Positions 47,138-55,598 are shown, counted from the stretch's first letter. The stretch: DNA of 64,000 nucleotides from Mesorhizobium sp. M2A.F.Ca.ET.046.03.2.1 (GCF_003952425.1 NZ_CP034449.1:5444001-5508000), one strand, 5' to 3'. Translations and numbers: made by a program. Notes: generated by a model not told the origin, from the letters alone.

Positions 47138-47914
47138 CTACCTCACCGGTGCCAGCAAGGCGAAATGCGCGCCTTGCGGGTCCTGGCACTGGATGATCCA
47201 TTGACCGCTCGGCACATCCATCGGCCCCATGATGACCTTGCCGCCATTGTCGGTGACGCGCTTGACGGCGGCGTCGATGGCGTCGACGTTGAAATAGAAC
47301 TGCCAGACGGGGACCGGGATCTGCGGCGGCTTGTTCATCATGCCGCCGCCGGATTCCGGACCGGCGCCGAAGGTTTTGTAGATGCCCATCTCGCCCATGT
47401 CGAACTCGCCGGCGCTCGTCCAACCGAACTGGGTGGAATAGAAATTGAAGGCGGCTTTCCAGTCCGAGGTGTAGAGCTCATGCCAGCCGACATGACCGAG
47501 CGTGGTTGCCGGCACCGGCGGCTGGTCAGGCTGATTGGGCTGCAGGAACATGAAGGCCGCACCCTGCGGGTCGGCGACGACCGCGAACCGGCCGACGCCC
47601 GGAATACCGTCGGGCGCTCGGTGCACGGCGCCGCCGGCGTCCTTGAGCGCCTGGGTGGAGGCGTCAACATCCTTGGTGTAGATGTAGCCCAGCCAGGTTG
47701 GCGGCATGCCCCTCTTGGCGGGTTCTTCCGGCATGGTCATCAATCCGCCGACGCCGCGCTCGGCGGAATTCACCACGATGTAGCGGGGCATGCCGGGGGC
47801 GTTGTCGAAGGGCTCGGCCTTCCAGCCGACAACGGCGGTGTAGAAGGCCTCGGCGGCGTCGAGGTCGGTGGTCATCAGTTCGTACCAGAAGAAAGGTTGC
47901 GGGGATTTCGGCAT
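47138..47914 (-). CDS. VOC family protein with two glyoxalase-like domains
   Basis: 258 residues from ATG 47914 (GGAG eight bases upstream; the frame continues but has no support). Two repeats of the VOC fold are visible: FFWYELMTTDLDAAEAFYTA with VVGWKAEPF, and GHVGWHELYTSDWKAAFNFY with FGWTSAGEF. Metal positions fit only partly, so enzymatic activity (glyoxalase, dioxygenase or epimerase) is not certain. The domains are about 120 residues each. Probably cytosolic. No linked pathway gene is nearby, though the gene order suggests a stand-alone function. Confidence 0.85.
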   Translation of the reverse strand: MPKSPQPFFWYELMTTDLDAAEAFYTAVVGWKAEPFDNAPGMPRYIVVNSAERGVGGLMTMPEEPAKRGMPPTWLGYIYTKDVDASTQALKDAGGAVHRAPDGIPGVGRFAVVADPQGAAFMFLQPNQPDQPPVPATTLGHVGWHELYTSDWKAAFNFYSTQFGWTSAGEFDMGEMGIYKTFGAGPESGGGMMNKPPQIPVPVWQFYFNVDAIDAAVKRVTDNGGKVIMGPMDVPSGQWIIQCQDPQGAHFALLAPVR

Positions 47915-48088
47915 GGTCGGTCTCCTCACCGGTTCAGGCAGCGATCGCGGTTCGATCCATCCTAGGACGATCCTGGCGACAGAAATCCGACATGGGCCGA
48001 AAATCCCGGTCGGCAAGGCGCTTTGCTCCTGATCTTGCATAGCCCACTCTTTTCGACTTTGCTGCCGGCAAAGAGGGGTTTGCCTTCC

Positions 48089-48823
48089 ATGCGCCAGATG
48101 TCGCTCACGCCCGAGCTTGTGGCTCTTTGCCATCGCGAGGAGATCGATCCCGGTCCGAGCGGGGAGTGGACGCAGCTCAGCGACGACGATTTCGGCGCGC
48201 TCGCCACGCGTCTTGCCGACGAAGCCGATGAGGGACCGCTTTGGGTGTTCGCCTATGGCTCGCTGATCTGGAAACCGGCCTTCGAGTCGGTCGAGCAGCA
48301 GCGCGCCTCGGCGCATGGCTGGCATCGCTCCTTCTGCCTGGATCTCGTGCGCTGGAGAGGCAGCGCTGAGCAGCCCGGACTGATGATGGCGCTTGAACGC
48401 GGCGGACGTTGCGACGGCGTCATCTACCGCCTGCCGGACGACGACAAGACCGCCCAGATCGAGAGGCTGCTGCGACGCGAGATCGACGACCACGAGAGCG
48501 TCGCCTCCGTCAGATGGGTTCCGGTGCGGACGGCGCAAGGTCGGGTGCGGGCGCTGGGCTTCTGGGTCGGTGTGACGGGCAGGGGGACGTCGCTCGGGCA
48601 GCCGCTGGAGAAGGTGGCTTGGGTGCTGGCGCGCGCGTGCGGCCATGTCGGCTCGGGTGCTGAATATCTCTACAACACCGTCAGCCATCTTGAGACCTTC
48701 GGCATCCATGACCGCAATCTGCGGCGGCTGCAGGAATTGGTGGCGGACGAGATCCGGTCGATCCATGGCCACCGGGTCACAAATCATGACGCGGCAGAGA
48801 TCAATGAGGCGGCTATAACATGA
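48089..48823 (+). CDS. Gamma-glutamylcyclotransferase ChaC-like
   Basis: 244 residues from ATG 48089 (ATG 48098 is also possible). WVFAYGSLIWKPAF is the signature glycine loop of the GGCT fold (YGSL) and the overall order matches bacterial ChaC: ALERGGRCDGVIYRLPD and a C-terminal GVGSGAEYLYNTV-like helix (AEYLYNTVSHLETFGIHD). The family cleaves gamma-glutamyl peptides such as glutathione to 5-oxoproline plus the remaining peptide. The catalytic Glu should be near the middle but I could not place it with certainty. A weak terminator-like hairpin follows at 48817-48842. Confidence 0.87.
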   Translation: MRQMSLTPELVALCHREEIDPGPSGEWTQLSDDDFGALATRLADEADEGPLWVFAYGSLIWKPAFESVEQQRASAHGWHRSFCLDLVRWRGSAEQPGLMMALERGGRCDGVIYRLPDDDKTAQIERLLRREIDDHESVASVRWVPVRTAQGRVRALGFWVGVTGRGTSLGQPLEKVAWVLARACGHVGSGAEYLYNTVSHLETFGIHDRNLRRLQELVADEIRSIHGHRVTNHDAAEINEAAIT

Positions 48824-48842
48824 TTTAATTTGTCATGTTTTT
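48817..48842 (+). terminator. Possible rho-independent terminator after the ChaC-like gene
   Basis: AACATGA (48817-48823) and TCATGTT (48833-48839) form a seven-base stem around nine bases, followed by T residues to 48842. The stem includes the ChaC stop codon and is A/T-rich, so strength is doubtful. Confidence 0.4.
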
Positions 48843-48873
48843 ACTCAACCTTTTCAGGGGTTTGGCCGAAAAT

Positions 48874-48886
48874 TGACCAATTGATA
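48874..48886. promoter_or_regulatory. Degenerate RutR-like site upstream of preT
   Basis: TGACC-AATT-GATAA preserves the left half and spacing of the TGACC-N4-GGTCA sites found upstream of the hydrolase operon (58809-58855). Only three of five right-half bases match. It lies 52 bases before the preT start in A/T-rich DNA. Confidence 0.35.
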
Positions 48887-48937
48887 AAAAAATAAAACGT
48901 GCTAGCCTTCCCCAAAACGACAACAAGGGGAACTGGA

Positions 48938-50302
48938 ATGGCGACTGGTCATTTCATCGAGGGCATTGCCGGCGGCCGGCTGTCTTCCGAGCAATATGCC
49001 GACAATTTTTCCGACCTGCACCCGCCGCTCGATCACCACGAAGCGCTGGTCGAATCCGACCGCTGCTATTTCTGCTACGACGCGCCCTGCATGAATGCAT
49101 GCCCGACGTCGATCGACATCCCGCTGTTCATTCGCCAGATCGCGACCGGCAATCCGCTGGGCTCGGCCAAGACGATCTTCGACCAGAATATCCTTGGCGG
49201 CATGTGCGCCCGCGTCTGCCCGACCGAGACGCTGTGCGAAGAGGTCTGCGTGCGCGAAGTGGCCGAAGGCAAGCCGGTGCAGATCGGCCGGCTGCAGCGT
49301 TACGCCACCGATGTCGCGATGAGCGAGGGCAAGCAGTTCTACAAGCGCGCCGAGCCGACCGGGAAAAGCATCGCCGTGGTCGGCGCCGGTCCGGCCGGGC
49401 TGGCGGCGGCGCATCGCCTTGCCCGCCATGGCCATGAGGTGACGATCCTGGAGGCACGGCTGAAGTCCGGCGGCCTCAATGAATATGGCATTGCCGCCTA
49501 TAAGAGCGTCGACGATTTCGCCCAGGCTGAGGTCGACTATGTCACCGCGATCGGCGGCATCGACATCCAGAACGGCAAGGCGCTCGGCCGCGACTTCCAA
49601 CTGGCCGACCTGATGCGCAACTATGATGCGGTGTTCCTCGGCATGGGGCTCGGCGGCGTCAATGCGCTGCGCGCCGAGGGCGAAGACGCCGACGGCGTCA
49701 CCAACGCGGTCGAGTTCATCGCCGAACTGCGCCAGGCGAGCGACCTCTCCAGCCTGCCGGTCGGCCGGCGCGTGGTCGTCATCGGCGGCGGCATGACGGC
49801 GGTCGATGCCGCGGTGCAGTCGAAGCTGCTCGGCGCCGAAGAGGTGACGATCTGCTACCGGCGCGGCCAGGAGCATATGAACGCTTCGGAGTTCGAGCAG
49901 GATCTGGCCGCCGCCAACGGCGTCACCATCCGCCACTGGCTGAAGCCCAAGCGCGTCATTGGCGAGAACGGCAAGGTCTCGGCCATCGAGCTCGAATACA
50001 CCGCTATGAGCGGCGACAAGCTTGTCGGCACCGGTGAGCGGCTCACGCTCGTCGCCGACCAGGTGTTCAAGGCGATCGGCCAGAGTTTTGTGCCGGCGCA
50101 TCTCAACGGCAGCGCAGAGGCGATCGAGCTCGAAGGCGGCCGCATCAAGGTCGACGCCGAAGGACGCACGTCGCTGGCAAAGGTCTGGGCGGGCGGCGAT
50201 TGCATCTTCGGCGGCGACGATTTGACCGTATCGGCGGTGGCGCAAGGGCGCGACGCGGCCGAGAGCATCCACCGGGCACTGACCTCTAACGGGAGGGCAT
50301 GA
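48938..50302 (+). CDS. preT: NAD-dependent dihydropyrimidine dehydrogenase, subunit PreT
   Basis: 454 residues from ATG 48938 (AAGGGG upstream). The N-terminal cysteine-rich domain (C43, C46, C51, C55 and a second group near GMCARVCPTETLCEEVC) binds two [4Fe-4S] clusters, as in the small subunit of glutamate synthase and in PreT. FAD site: AVVGAGPAGLAAAHRLARHG; NAD(P) site: VVVIGGGMTAVDAAVQ. It takes electrons from NADH and passes them to PreA, which reduces uracil or thymine (or works in reverse). The ATGA junction with preA shows coupling. First committed enzyme of the reductive pyrimidine pathway in this island. Confidence 0.94.
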   Translation: MATGHFIEGIAGGRLSSEQYADNFSDLHPPLDHHEALVESDRCYFCYDAPCMNACPTSIDIPLFIRQIATGNPLGSAKTIFDQNILGGMCARVCPTETLCEEVCVREVAEGKPVQIGRLQRYATDVAMSEGKQFYKRAEPTGKSIAVVGAGPAGLAAAHRLARHGHEVTILEARLKSGGLNEYGIAAYKSVDDFAQAEVDYVTAIGGIDIQNGKALGRDFQLADLMRNYDAVFLGMGLGGVNALRAEGEDADGVTNAVEFIAELRQASDLSSLPVGRRVVVIGGGMTAVDAAVQSKLLGAEEVTICYRRGQEHMNASEFEQDLAAANGVTIRHWLKPKRVIGENGKVSAIELEYTAMSGDKLVGTGERLTLVADQVFKAIGQSFVPAHLNGSAEAIELEGGRIKVDAEGRTSLAKVWAGGDCIFGGDDLTVSAVAQGRDAAESIHRALTSNGRA

Positions 50303-50304
50303 GC

Positions 50305-51618
50305 ATGGCAGACATCCGCAACAACTTCATCGGCATCAAGTCGCCAAATCCGTTCTGGCTGGCGTCTGCGCCGCCCACCGACAAGGCCTACAATGTCGAG
50401 CGCGCCTTCAAGGCCGGCTGGGGCGGCGTGGTGTGGAAGACGCTCGGCGAAGAGGGGCCGCCGGTCGTCAATGTCAACGGTCCGCGCTATGGCGCGATCT
50501 GGGGCGCCGACCGCCGGCTGCTTGGCTTGAACAACATCGAGTTGATCACCGACCGCGACCTGCAGACCAACCTGCGCGAGATGAAGCAGGTGAAGATAAA
50601 CTGGCCGGACCGGGCGCTCATCGCCTCGATCATGGTGCCTTGCGTGGAGGAAAGCTGGAAAGCGATCCTGCCCTTGGTCGAGGAGACCGGCGCCGACGGC
50701 ATCGAGCTCAATTTCGGCTGCCCGCACGGCATGAGCGAGCGCGGCATGGGCTCGGCGGTCGGCCAGGTGCCGGAATATATCGAGATGGTGGTGCGCTGGT
50801 GCAAGCAGTACACGCGCATGCCCGTCATCACCAAGCTGACGCCCAACATCACCGACATCCGTAAGCCGGCGAGAGCCGCGCATGCCGGCGGCACCGACGC
50901 CGTGTCGCTGATCAATACGATCAACTCGATCACCGGCGTCGATCTCGACTCCTTTGCGCCACAGCCGACCATCGACGGCAAGGGCTCGCATGGCGGCTAT
51001 TGCGGCCCGGCGGTGAAGCCGATCGCCATGAATATGGTGGCCGAGATCGCGCGCGATCCCGAAACCCGCGGCCTGCCGATCTCGGGCATCGGCGGCATCA
51101 CCACCTGGCGCGACGCCGCCGAGTTCATGGCGCTCGGCGCCGGCAATGTGCAGGTCTGCACGGCGGCGATGACCTACGGCTTCAAGATCGTGCAGGAGAT
51201 GATCGCCGGCCTGGAAAACTGGATGGACGAGAAGGGCCACGCCTCGCTCTCCGATATCATCGGCCGCGCCACGCCCAACGTCACCGACTGGCAGTATCTC
51301 AACCTCAACTATGTCGCCAAGGCGCATATCGACCAGGACGCCTGCATCAAATGCGGCCGCTGCCACATCGCCTGCGAGGACACCTCGCACCAGGCGATCA
51401 CCAACATGGTGGATGGTGTGAGGCATTTCGAGGTTATCGAGGCTGAATGCGTCGGCTGCAATCTGTGCGTCAATGTCTGCCCGGTCGAAGGCTGCATCAC
51501 CATGGAGCCGCTGGCTGCCGGCGTCGTGGATCAACGCACTGGCAAGCCGGTGTCGCCGATCTACGCCAACTGGACGACGCATCCGAACAATCCGATGGCC
51601 AAGGTAGCGGCGGAATAA
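50305..51618 (+). CDS. preA: NAD-dependent dihydropyrimidine dehydrogenase, subunit PreA
   Basis: 437 residues from ATG 50305, seven bases after GGAGGG; ATG 50299 overlaps the preT stop but is too close to that site. FMN-binding TIM barrel: SPNPFWLASAPPTDKAYN, IELNFGCPHGMSERGMG, VITKLTPNITDI, ISGIGGITTW. The C-terminal ferredoxin part has two four-Cys clusters (CIKCGRCHIAC, CVGCNLCVNVC). The loop GMGSAVGQ carries Ala-Val where the mammalian enzyme has Ala-Cys; E. coli PreA also lacks that Cys, so this may be usual for the bacterial form. Reduces uracil/thymine to the dihydro compounds. Confidence 0.94.
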   Translation: MADIRNNFIGIKSPNPFWLASAPPTDKAYNVERAFKAGWGGVVWKTLGEEGPPVVNVNGPRYGAIWGADRRLLGLNNIELITDRDLQTNLREMKQVKINWPDRALIASIMVPCVEESWKAILPLVEETGADGIELNFGCPHGMSERGMGSAVGQVPEYIEMVVRWCKQYTRMPVITKLTPNITDIRKPARAAHAGGTDAVSLINTINSITGVDLDSFAPQPTIDGKGSHGGYCGPAVKPIAMNMVAEIARDPETRGLPISGIGGITTWRDAAEFMALGAGNVQVCTAAMTYGFKIVQEMIAGLENWMDEKGHASLSDIIGRATPNVTDWQYLNLNYVAKAHIDQDACIKCGRCHIACEDTSHQAITNMVDGVRHFEVIEAECVGCNLCVNVCPVEGCITMEPLAAGVVDQRTGKPVSPIYANWTTHPNNPMAKVAAE

Positions 51619-51622
51619 GCTC

Positions 51623-51835
51623 GGGTTCCTCGCGCCACGACAGTGGGGAGAGGTGGCCCGGCGAAGCCGGGACGGAGAGGGCCCTTCGCGGCGGCTGGAC
51701 CGCCGACGGCCTTGATTGCCTTTTTTCCCTGCGCCTCGTCCTTGACCGGTTTCTGGCTTCGCAGAGGGTGGTCCCCCTCTCCGTCCTGGCTTCGCCGGGC
51801 CACCTCTCCCCCGCTTTGCGGGGTGCGAGGAACCC
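51623..51835. repeat. Inverted-repeat mosaic in the gap after preA
   Basis: A left arm (51623-51681: GGGTTCCTCG..., GGGAGAGGTGGCCCGGCGAA, ...GACGGAGAGG) is imperfectly complementary to a right arm (51774-51835). The blocks TTCCTCG, GAGAGGTG and GACGGAGAG are the same as in the element at 46952-47093 but in reversed order, so the two are members of one mosaic family. The rest of the 338-bp gap 51619-51956 holds no gene. Confidence 0.75.
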
Positions 51836-51956
51836 AGGTCCTGCGAAGCGCCGTTCTCTCACATTGCCTTGATGAATGGCAGAGCAATTTGCATTTTCCT
51901 ATTGCAGATAAAAATTATCCACGATAAGTTATATCCACGAATTGGAGATCGGCACG

Positions 51957-52475
51957 ATGAAACTGGGCGATGGCGTTGAGGCGGCCATCCACTGCGCGGC
52001 GACGCTGGCCAGTGTGGACGGCAACAGCACCATGCCGGGCGCGGCGCTGGCGGAGTGTTTCGGGCTGTCGCCGAGCTATCTGTTGAAGCATCTCAACCAG
52101 CTCACGGCGGCGCGCATCCTTGAATCGGTGCCGGGGCCGGCGGGCGGCTACAGGCTGGCGCGGGCGGCGGAACGTATCACGCTGCTCGATATCGTGCTGG
52201 CGGTCGAGGGCAGGGAGCCTGCCTTCCGCTGCGGCGAAATCCGCCAGCGCGGCCCGGTCAAGATCGACGCCTCGGCCTATGTGAAGCCCTGCGGCATCAA
52301 CGCCGCGATGCTCAGGGCCGAGCGCGCCTATCGGGCGGCGCTTGCCGACGTAAAGCTGTCCGATCTCGTGGCGGAGTACGCGGCCGAAGGCGACCCGCGC
52401 TCCTATGCCGCGAGCTGCGCCTTCGTCGAGCGCCACCAGCGGCCGCAGAAATCCGCTTCATCCAAGCAGACTTAA
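51957..52475 (+). CDS. Rrf2 family transcriptional regulator
   Basis: 172 residues from ATG 51957 (GGAG eight to nine bases upstream). Winged HTH of the Rrf2 type: GVEAAIHCAATLA, LSPSYLLKHLNQLTAARIL and the wing PAGGYRLARAAERITLLDIV. Unlike IscR-type members it lacks a tight three-Cys cluster; single Cys occur in FRCGEI and VKPCGI and might respond to oxidants. It is followed after 36 bases by a carboxymuconolactone-decarboxylase-like gene, a pairing I associate with rhizobial oxidative or electrophile stress units (inference). Confidence 0.9.
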   Translation: MKLGDGVEAAIHCAATLASVDGNSTMPGAALAECFGLSPSYLLKHLNQLTAARILESVPGPAGGYRLARAAERITLLDIVLAVEGREPAFRCGEIRQRGPVKIDASAYVKPCGINAAMLRAERAYRAALADVKLSDLVAEYAAEGDPRSYAASCAFVERHQRPQKSASSKQT

Positions 52476-52511
52476 ACCCCTAACCCACCCAAAAAACTGG
52501 AAGGAAAGACG

Positions 52512-52970
52512 ATGAAACAGAGATTGCAGTTCTTTGCCAAGGCCCCCGAGATCATGAAGGCGGTGTCGGCGCTCAACAAGGCCGTCGACGAATGCGGGCT
52601 GGAAGTGAGCCTGTTGCACCTGGTCAAGCTCCGCGCTTCGCAGATCAATGGCTGCTCATACTGCGTCGAGATGCACAGCCGCGAGGCGAGGCGCGACGGC
52701 GAGACCGAAACCCGGCTCTATCTCGTCGCCGCCTGGAAGGAATCGCCGCTGTTTTCCGAGCGCGAGCGTGCCGCTCTCGCATGGACCGAGGCCGTGACGC
52801 TGATCGCCGACAATGGCGTGTCGGACGAGCTCTACGCCAGCACGCTCGAGCATTTCTCGGAAGAGGAACTGGTCAAGCTCTCGGTCGCACTAGGCATGAT
52901 CAACACGTGGAACCGGTTGTGCATTCCCTTCCACGCCATCCATCCGATGCCGGCTGCCAAGGCTGCCTGA
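52512..52970 (+). CDS. Carboxymuconolactone decarboxylase family (AhpD-like) protein
   Basis: 152 residues; GGAAGGAAA precedes the ATG. The core motif NGCSYCVEMHSREAR contains the CxxC and His of AhpD-like alkylhydroperoxidases. A helical bundle is expected, and family members act as homo-oligomers. The Cys pair would reduce peroxides with a thiol partner. It is probably controlled by the Rrf2 regulator immediately upstream. No lipoyl partner gene is nearby. Confidence 0.9.
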   Translation: MKQRLQFFAKAPEIMKAVSALNKAVDECGLEVSLLHLVKLRASQINGCSYCVEMHSREARRDGETETRLYLVAAWKESPLFSERERAALAWTEAVTLIADNGVSDELYASTLEHFSEEELVKLSVALGMINTWNRLCIPFHAIHPMPAAKAA

Positions 52971-53006
52971 TCCTAGGGCGCGCGGATGGGAGTCCGCGCG
53001 CATCCT

Positions 53007-53729
53007 CTAGGCCGCGAACCTCAAGCCGCCGTCGCAGGTCAGCACCTGGCCGGTCATGAAGCCGTTGGAGACCAGGAAGGCAATCGCCTCGGCGACATCC
53101 TCGGCGCGGCCGATGCGGCCGACCGGCGTCTTGCCGGCATATTCGGCAAACACCGCTTGCCGCTGATCGTCCGGCAGAAAGTCCCACCATGGGGTGTCGA
53201 TGACGCCGGGGGCCACGACGTTGACGCGCAGCGGCTTCAGCTCGACAGCGAGGATCGGCGCGACGGTCAAGAGCATGCCGTTGATGGCGCCGATGCCGGC
53301 GACGCCCGGCGCCGCGATCTGCGCCGAGACAGCCGAGATGAAGGTGACCGATCCGGTCTTGTTCAGCGTCGGCAGGGCTGCCTGCAGACAGGACAATTGC
53401 GGCCGGATCTTTTCGTCGACGCCGCTGCCGATATCGGCGAGGTCGAGCGTCGCGAACGGTCCCAGCCCCTTGCCGCCGCTCGCGGCGAGAACCAGGTGAT
53501 CGAACGGCCCTAGGTCTTTGAAAAACCGCTGCACCTCATCAGGATTGCCGGCATCGAACGCAGCCTTGTCGGCTGAGCCGCCCAGGCTCTTCCACGCAGC
53601 CTTGAGTTTTTCCTCATTGCGGCCGGTGATCGTGACTTTCATGGCGGGGCTGACCAGCTTTTTGGCCGTCGCGAGGCCGATGCCGGATGAGCCGCCTATG
53701 ATGACGCAATGTTCGATGGTCTCGCTCAT
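53007..53729 (-). CDS. SDR family oxidoreductase lacking YxxxK
   Basis: 240 residues. The Rossmann start VIIGGSSGIGLATAKKL and C-terminal GGLRFAA tail show a short-chain dehydrogenase/reductase. At the expected catalytic site the sequence reads GIGAINGML instead of YxxxK: Tyr is Ile and Lys is Asn. NAG is also changed (LAASGGKG). So it may be a non-catalytic or altered SDR. Its start overlaps the stop of the next gene by four bases (ATGA), so the two SDRs are co-translated. Substrate unknown. Confidence 0.88.
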   Translation of the reverse strand: MSETIEHCVIIGGSSGIGLATAKKLVSPAMKVTITGRNEEKLKAAWKSLGGSADKAAFDAGNPDEVQRFFKDLGPFDHLVLAASGGKGLGPFATLDLADIGSGVDEKIRPQLSCLQAALPTLNKTGSVTFISAVSAQIAAPGVAGIGAINGMLLTVAPILAVELKPLRVNVVAPGVIDTPWWDFLPDDQRQAVFAEYAGKTPVGRIGRAEDVAEAIAFLVSNGFMTGQVLTCDGGLRFAA

Positions 53730-54571
53730 GGGTGTTGTTCCTTGGATGTTGCAGAAGATTGTCCGGTCAATTCTAGGCTCAGCGCCCGCAGCCGGCGGCG
53801 CGCCTTTTCGTCATAAGCCTGCGCATCGGCGCGCGATTCCCGCTGGCCGTCGAAATAGCGACCGCTGCGCCCTTCGAGCGCCGGCGACGTCGCGAGGTTG
53901 AGGATGGCGTCGGCGCCGGTTTCGACCGAGCTCCATGGCGTGACGCCCGCCTGCCGGACCATAGTCGTGTCCATGTAGCTTGCCGGATGTAAGGCGTTGA
54001 CGGTGATGCCGGTGCCCTCGAGCTGCTGAGCCAGATCGACGGTGAACAGGATCTGCGCCAGCTTGCTCTGGCAGTAGGCGCGCACGCCGCTATAGCCATG
54101 CGTCAGCATGACGTCGTCGAAATCGATCGCCTGCTGGCCGGCCGAGGCGACATTGACGATGCGCGCCGGCGCGCTTGCCTTGAGAAGCGGCAAGAGCTCG
54201 GACGTCAGCAGGAAGCCGGCGAGATAGTTGACGGCGAAGCGCAGCTCGTAGCCGTCGGCGCTGACCTGCCGCTTGGCGCCTTGGCCGCCGGTGCCGACAC
54301 CGGCATTGTTGATCAGGATGTCCAGCCTGTCGGTCCTTGCGCGCACGGCTTCGGCGAGGCGGCGTACTTCGGCAAGCGAAGCGAGGTCGGCGGCGAGGAA
54401 TTCCGCCTTGCCGCCCTTGACCTCGATCGCGGCGACCGTCGCCTTGCCGCGACCTGTGTCGCGGCCATGCACCAGCACGCGGGCTCCGGCGGCGCCGAGC
54501 CTTTCGGCGACCACACGGCCGACGCCGTCGGTCGAGCCGGTGACGAGAATGGTTTTGTCCTTGAGTTCCAT
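53726..54571 (-). CDS. SDR family oxidoreductase
   Basis: 281 residues, extended SDR type: VTGSTDGVGRVVAERLGAAG (TGxxxGxG), NNAGVG, and the catalytic YCQSK (Tyr and Lys intact). NADP preference is suggested by Arg residues after strand 2 (VHGRDTGRGK). The C-terminus is polar. It is the first gene of a two-SDR unit, divergent from the MmyB-type regulator at 54675-55547, which is probably its repressor or activator; such SDR/regulator pairs are widespread. Confidence 0.9.
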   Translation of the reverse strand: MELKDKTILVTGSTDGVGRVVAERLGAAGARVLVHGRDTGRGKATVAAIEVKGGKAEFLAADLASLAEVRRLAEAVRARTDRLDILINNAGVGTGGQGAKRQVSADGYELRFAVNYLAGFLLTSELLPLLKASAPARIVNVASAGQQAIDFDDVMLTHGYSGVRAYCQSKLAQILFTVDLAQQLEGTGITVNALHPASYMDTTMVRQAGVTPWSSVETGADAILNLATSPALEGRSGRYFDGQRESRADAQAYDEKARRRLRALSLELTGQSSATSKEQHP

Positions 54572-54653
54572 GTCCAGAGCCTCCTTGCGCTGCTCTGAAC
54601 GGAAAGATGGGACACCGCGCGCATCCCAAACAGTTCAAACTTTATCCTGGTAT

Positions 54654-54668
54654 CAGTACTGCTATAAT
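54654..54668 (+). promoter_or_regulatory. TATAAT box close to the start of the MmyB-type regulator gene
   Basis: TATAAT at 54663-54668 lies six bases before ATG 54675, so transcription would begin at or next to the start codon (leaderless mRNA). CAGTACTG (54654-54661) is a small palindrome overlapping its upstream edge and could be the operator of the divergent pair. A matching -35 is not clear. Confidence 0.5.
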
Positions 54669-54674
54669 ACGCGC

Positions 54675-55547
54675 ATGGATGCCGTCGCTCATTCCCCCGA
54701 AGATCACCGCCGGCGCGAGCTCGGCGCCTTCCTGCGTTCGCGGCGCGAACGGCTTTCGCCTGATGCCGCCGGCATCGCTTGCGGCGCGCGGCGGCGCACG
54801 CCGGGCTTAAGGCGCGAGGAAGTGGCGATGATCGCCGGCGTCGGCACGACCTGGTACACCTGGCTGGAGCAGGGCAGGGACGTGCGGCCCTCGGTCGAGG
54901 TGCTGTCGGCGCTTTGCCAGGCGCTGCGGCTCGACGGCGCCGAGCAGCGCCATCTGTTCACGCTCGCCGGGCGCCAGCAGCCGGAGCGGCGGCGCATCGT
55001 GCAGAGCAAGGTCGAAGGACCCTTGCTGCACATGCTGCAGAGCCTGGTGCTGCAGCCCGCCTATGTCGTCGGCCCGCGCTGGGACGTGCTGGCCTGGAAT
55101 GACGCGGCGGTCGCCATTTTCGGCGATTACGGCCAGCTGGAGGGCGATGCCCGCAACATCCTCCACGGCGTCTTCACCGATCCGCACCGGCGGCACCTTT
55201 TGGTGGACTGGGAGCAGCTGGCGCGCGCGACCCTTGCCGCGTTCCGCGCCGAGAGCGCGAAATACACCGGCGATCCGGATTTCGAGCGGCTGATCGCGCT
55301 GATGATGCGCTCAAGTCCGGAGTTCCGCGAATGGTGGCCGCAGCGCGATGTCGTGCACAGGCTTTCCGGCCTGAAGCACCTGCGGCATCCGATCGCCGGC
55401 GCGATGACGTTCGAGCATATGAGCCTCTCGATCGACGACGGTTCGGATATGAGGCTGATCGTCTATACGCCGCTTGCCGAGCAGAACTCGGTAGCGAAGT
55501 TGCGGAAGCTGCTCGAGGAGCTTCCGACCGAGCGGCGCAGCGCGTGA
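54675..55547 (+). CDS. Helix-turn-helix regulator with MmyB-type ligand domain
   Basis: 290 residues from ATG 54675. An N-terminal HTH (ELGAFLRSRRERLSP, TPGLRREEVAMIAGV, TWYTWLEQGRDVRPS) is followed by a MmyB-like ligand-binding domain (YVVGPRWDVLAWNDAAVAIFGDY, about residues 115-280). The domain binds fatty-acid- or lipid-like ligands in some members. It is divergent from the two SDR genes, with a 103-bp gap, and probably controls them. The TATAAT box so near the ATG suggests a leaderless transcript. No in-window ligand is evident. Confidence 0.9.
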   Translation: MDAVAHSPEDHRRRELGAFLRSRRERLSPDAAGIACGARRRTPGLRREEVAMIAGVGTTWYTWLEQGRDVRPSVEVLSALCQALRLDGAEQRHLFTLAGRQQPERRRIVQSKVEGPLLHMLQSLVLQPAYVVGPRWDVLAWNDAAVAIFGDYGQLEGDARNILHGVFTDPHRRHLLVDWEQLARATLAAFRAESAKYTGDPDFERLIALMMRSSPEFREWWPQRDVVHRLSGLKHLRHPIAGAMTFEHMSLSIDDGSDMRLIVYTPLAEQNSVAKLRKLLEELPTERRSA

Positions 55548-55598
55548 GGTCGATTGCTGGAAGGCGGAGCCGTCCGAGAAAGGCAGCGGCAAGCCCAT

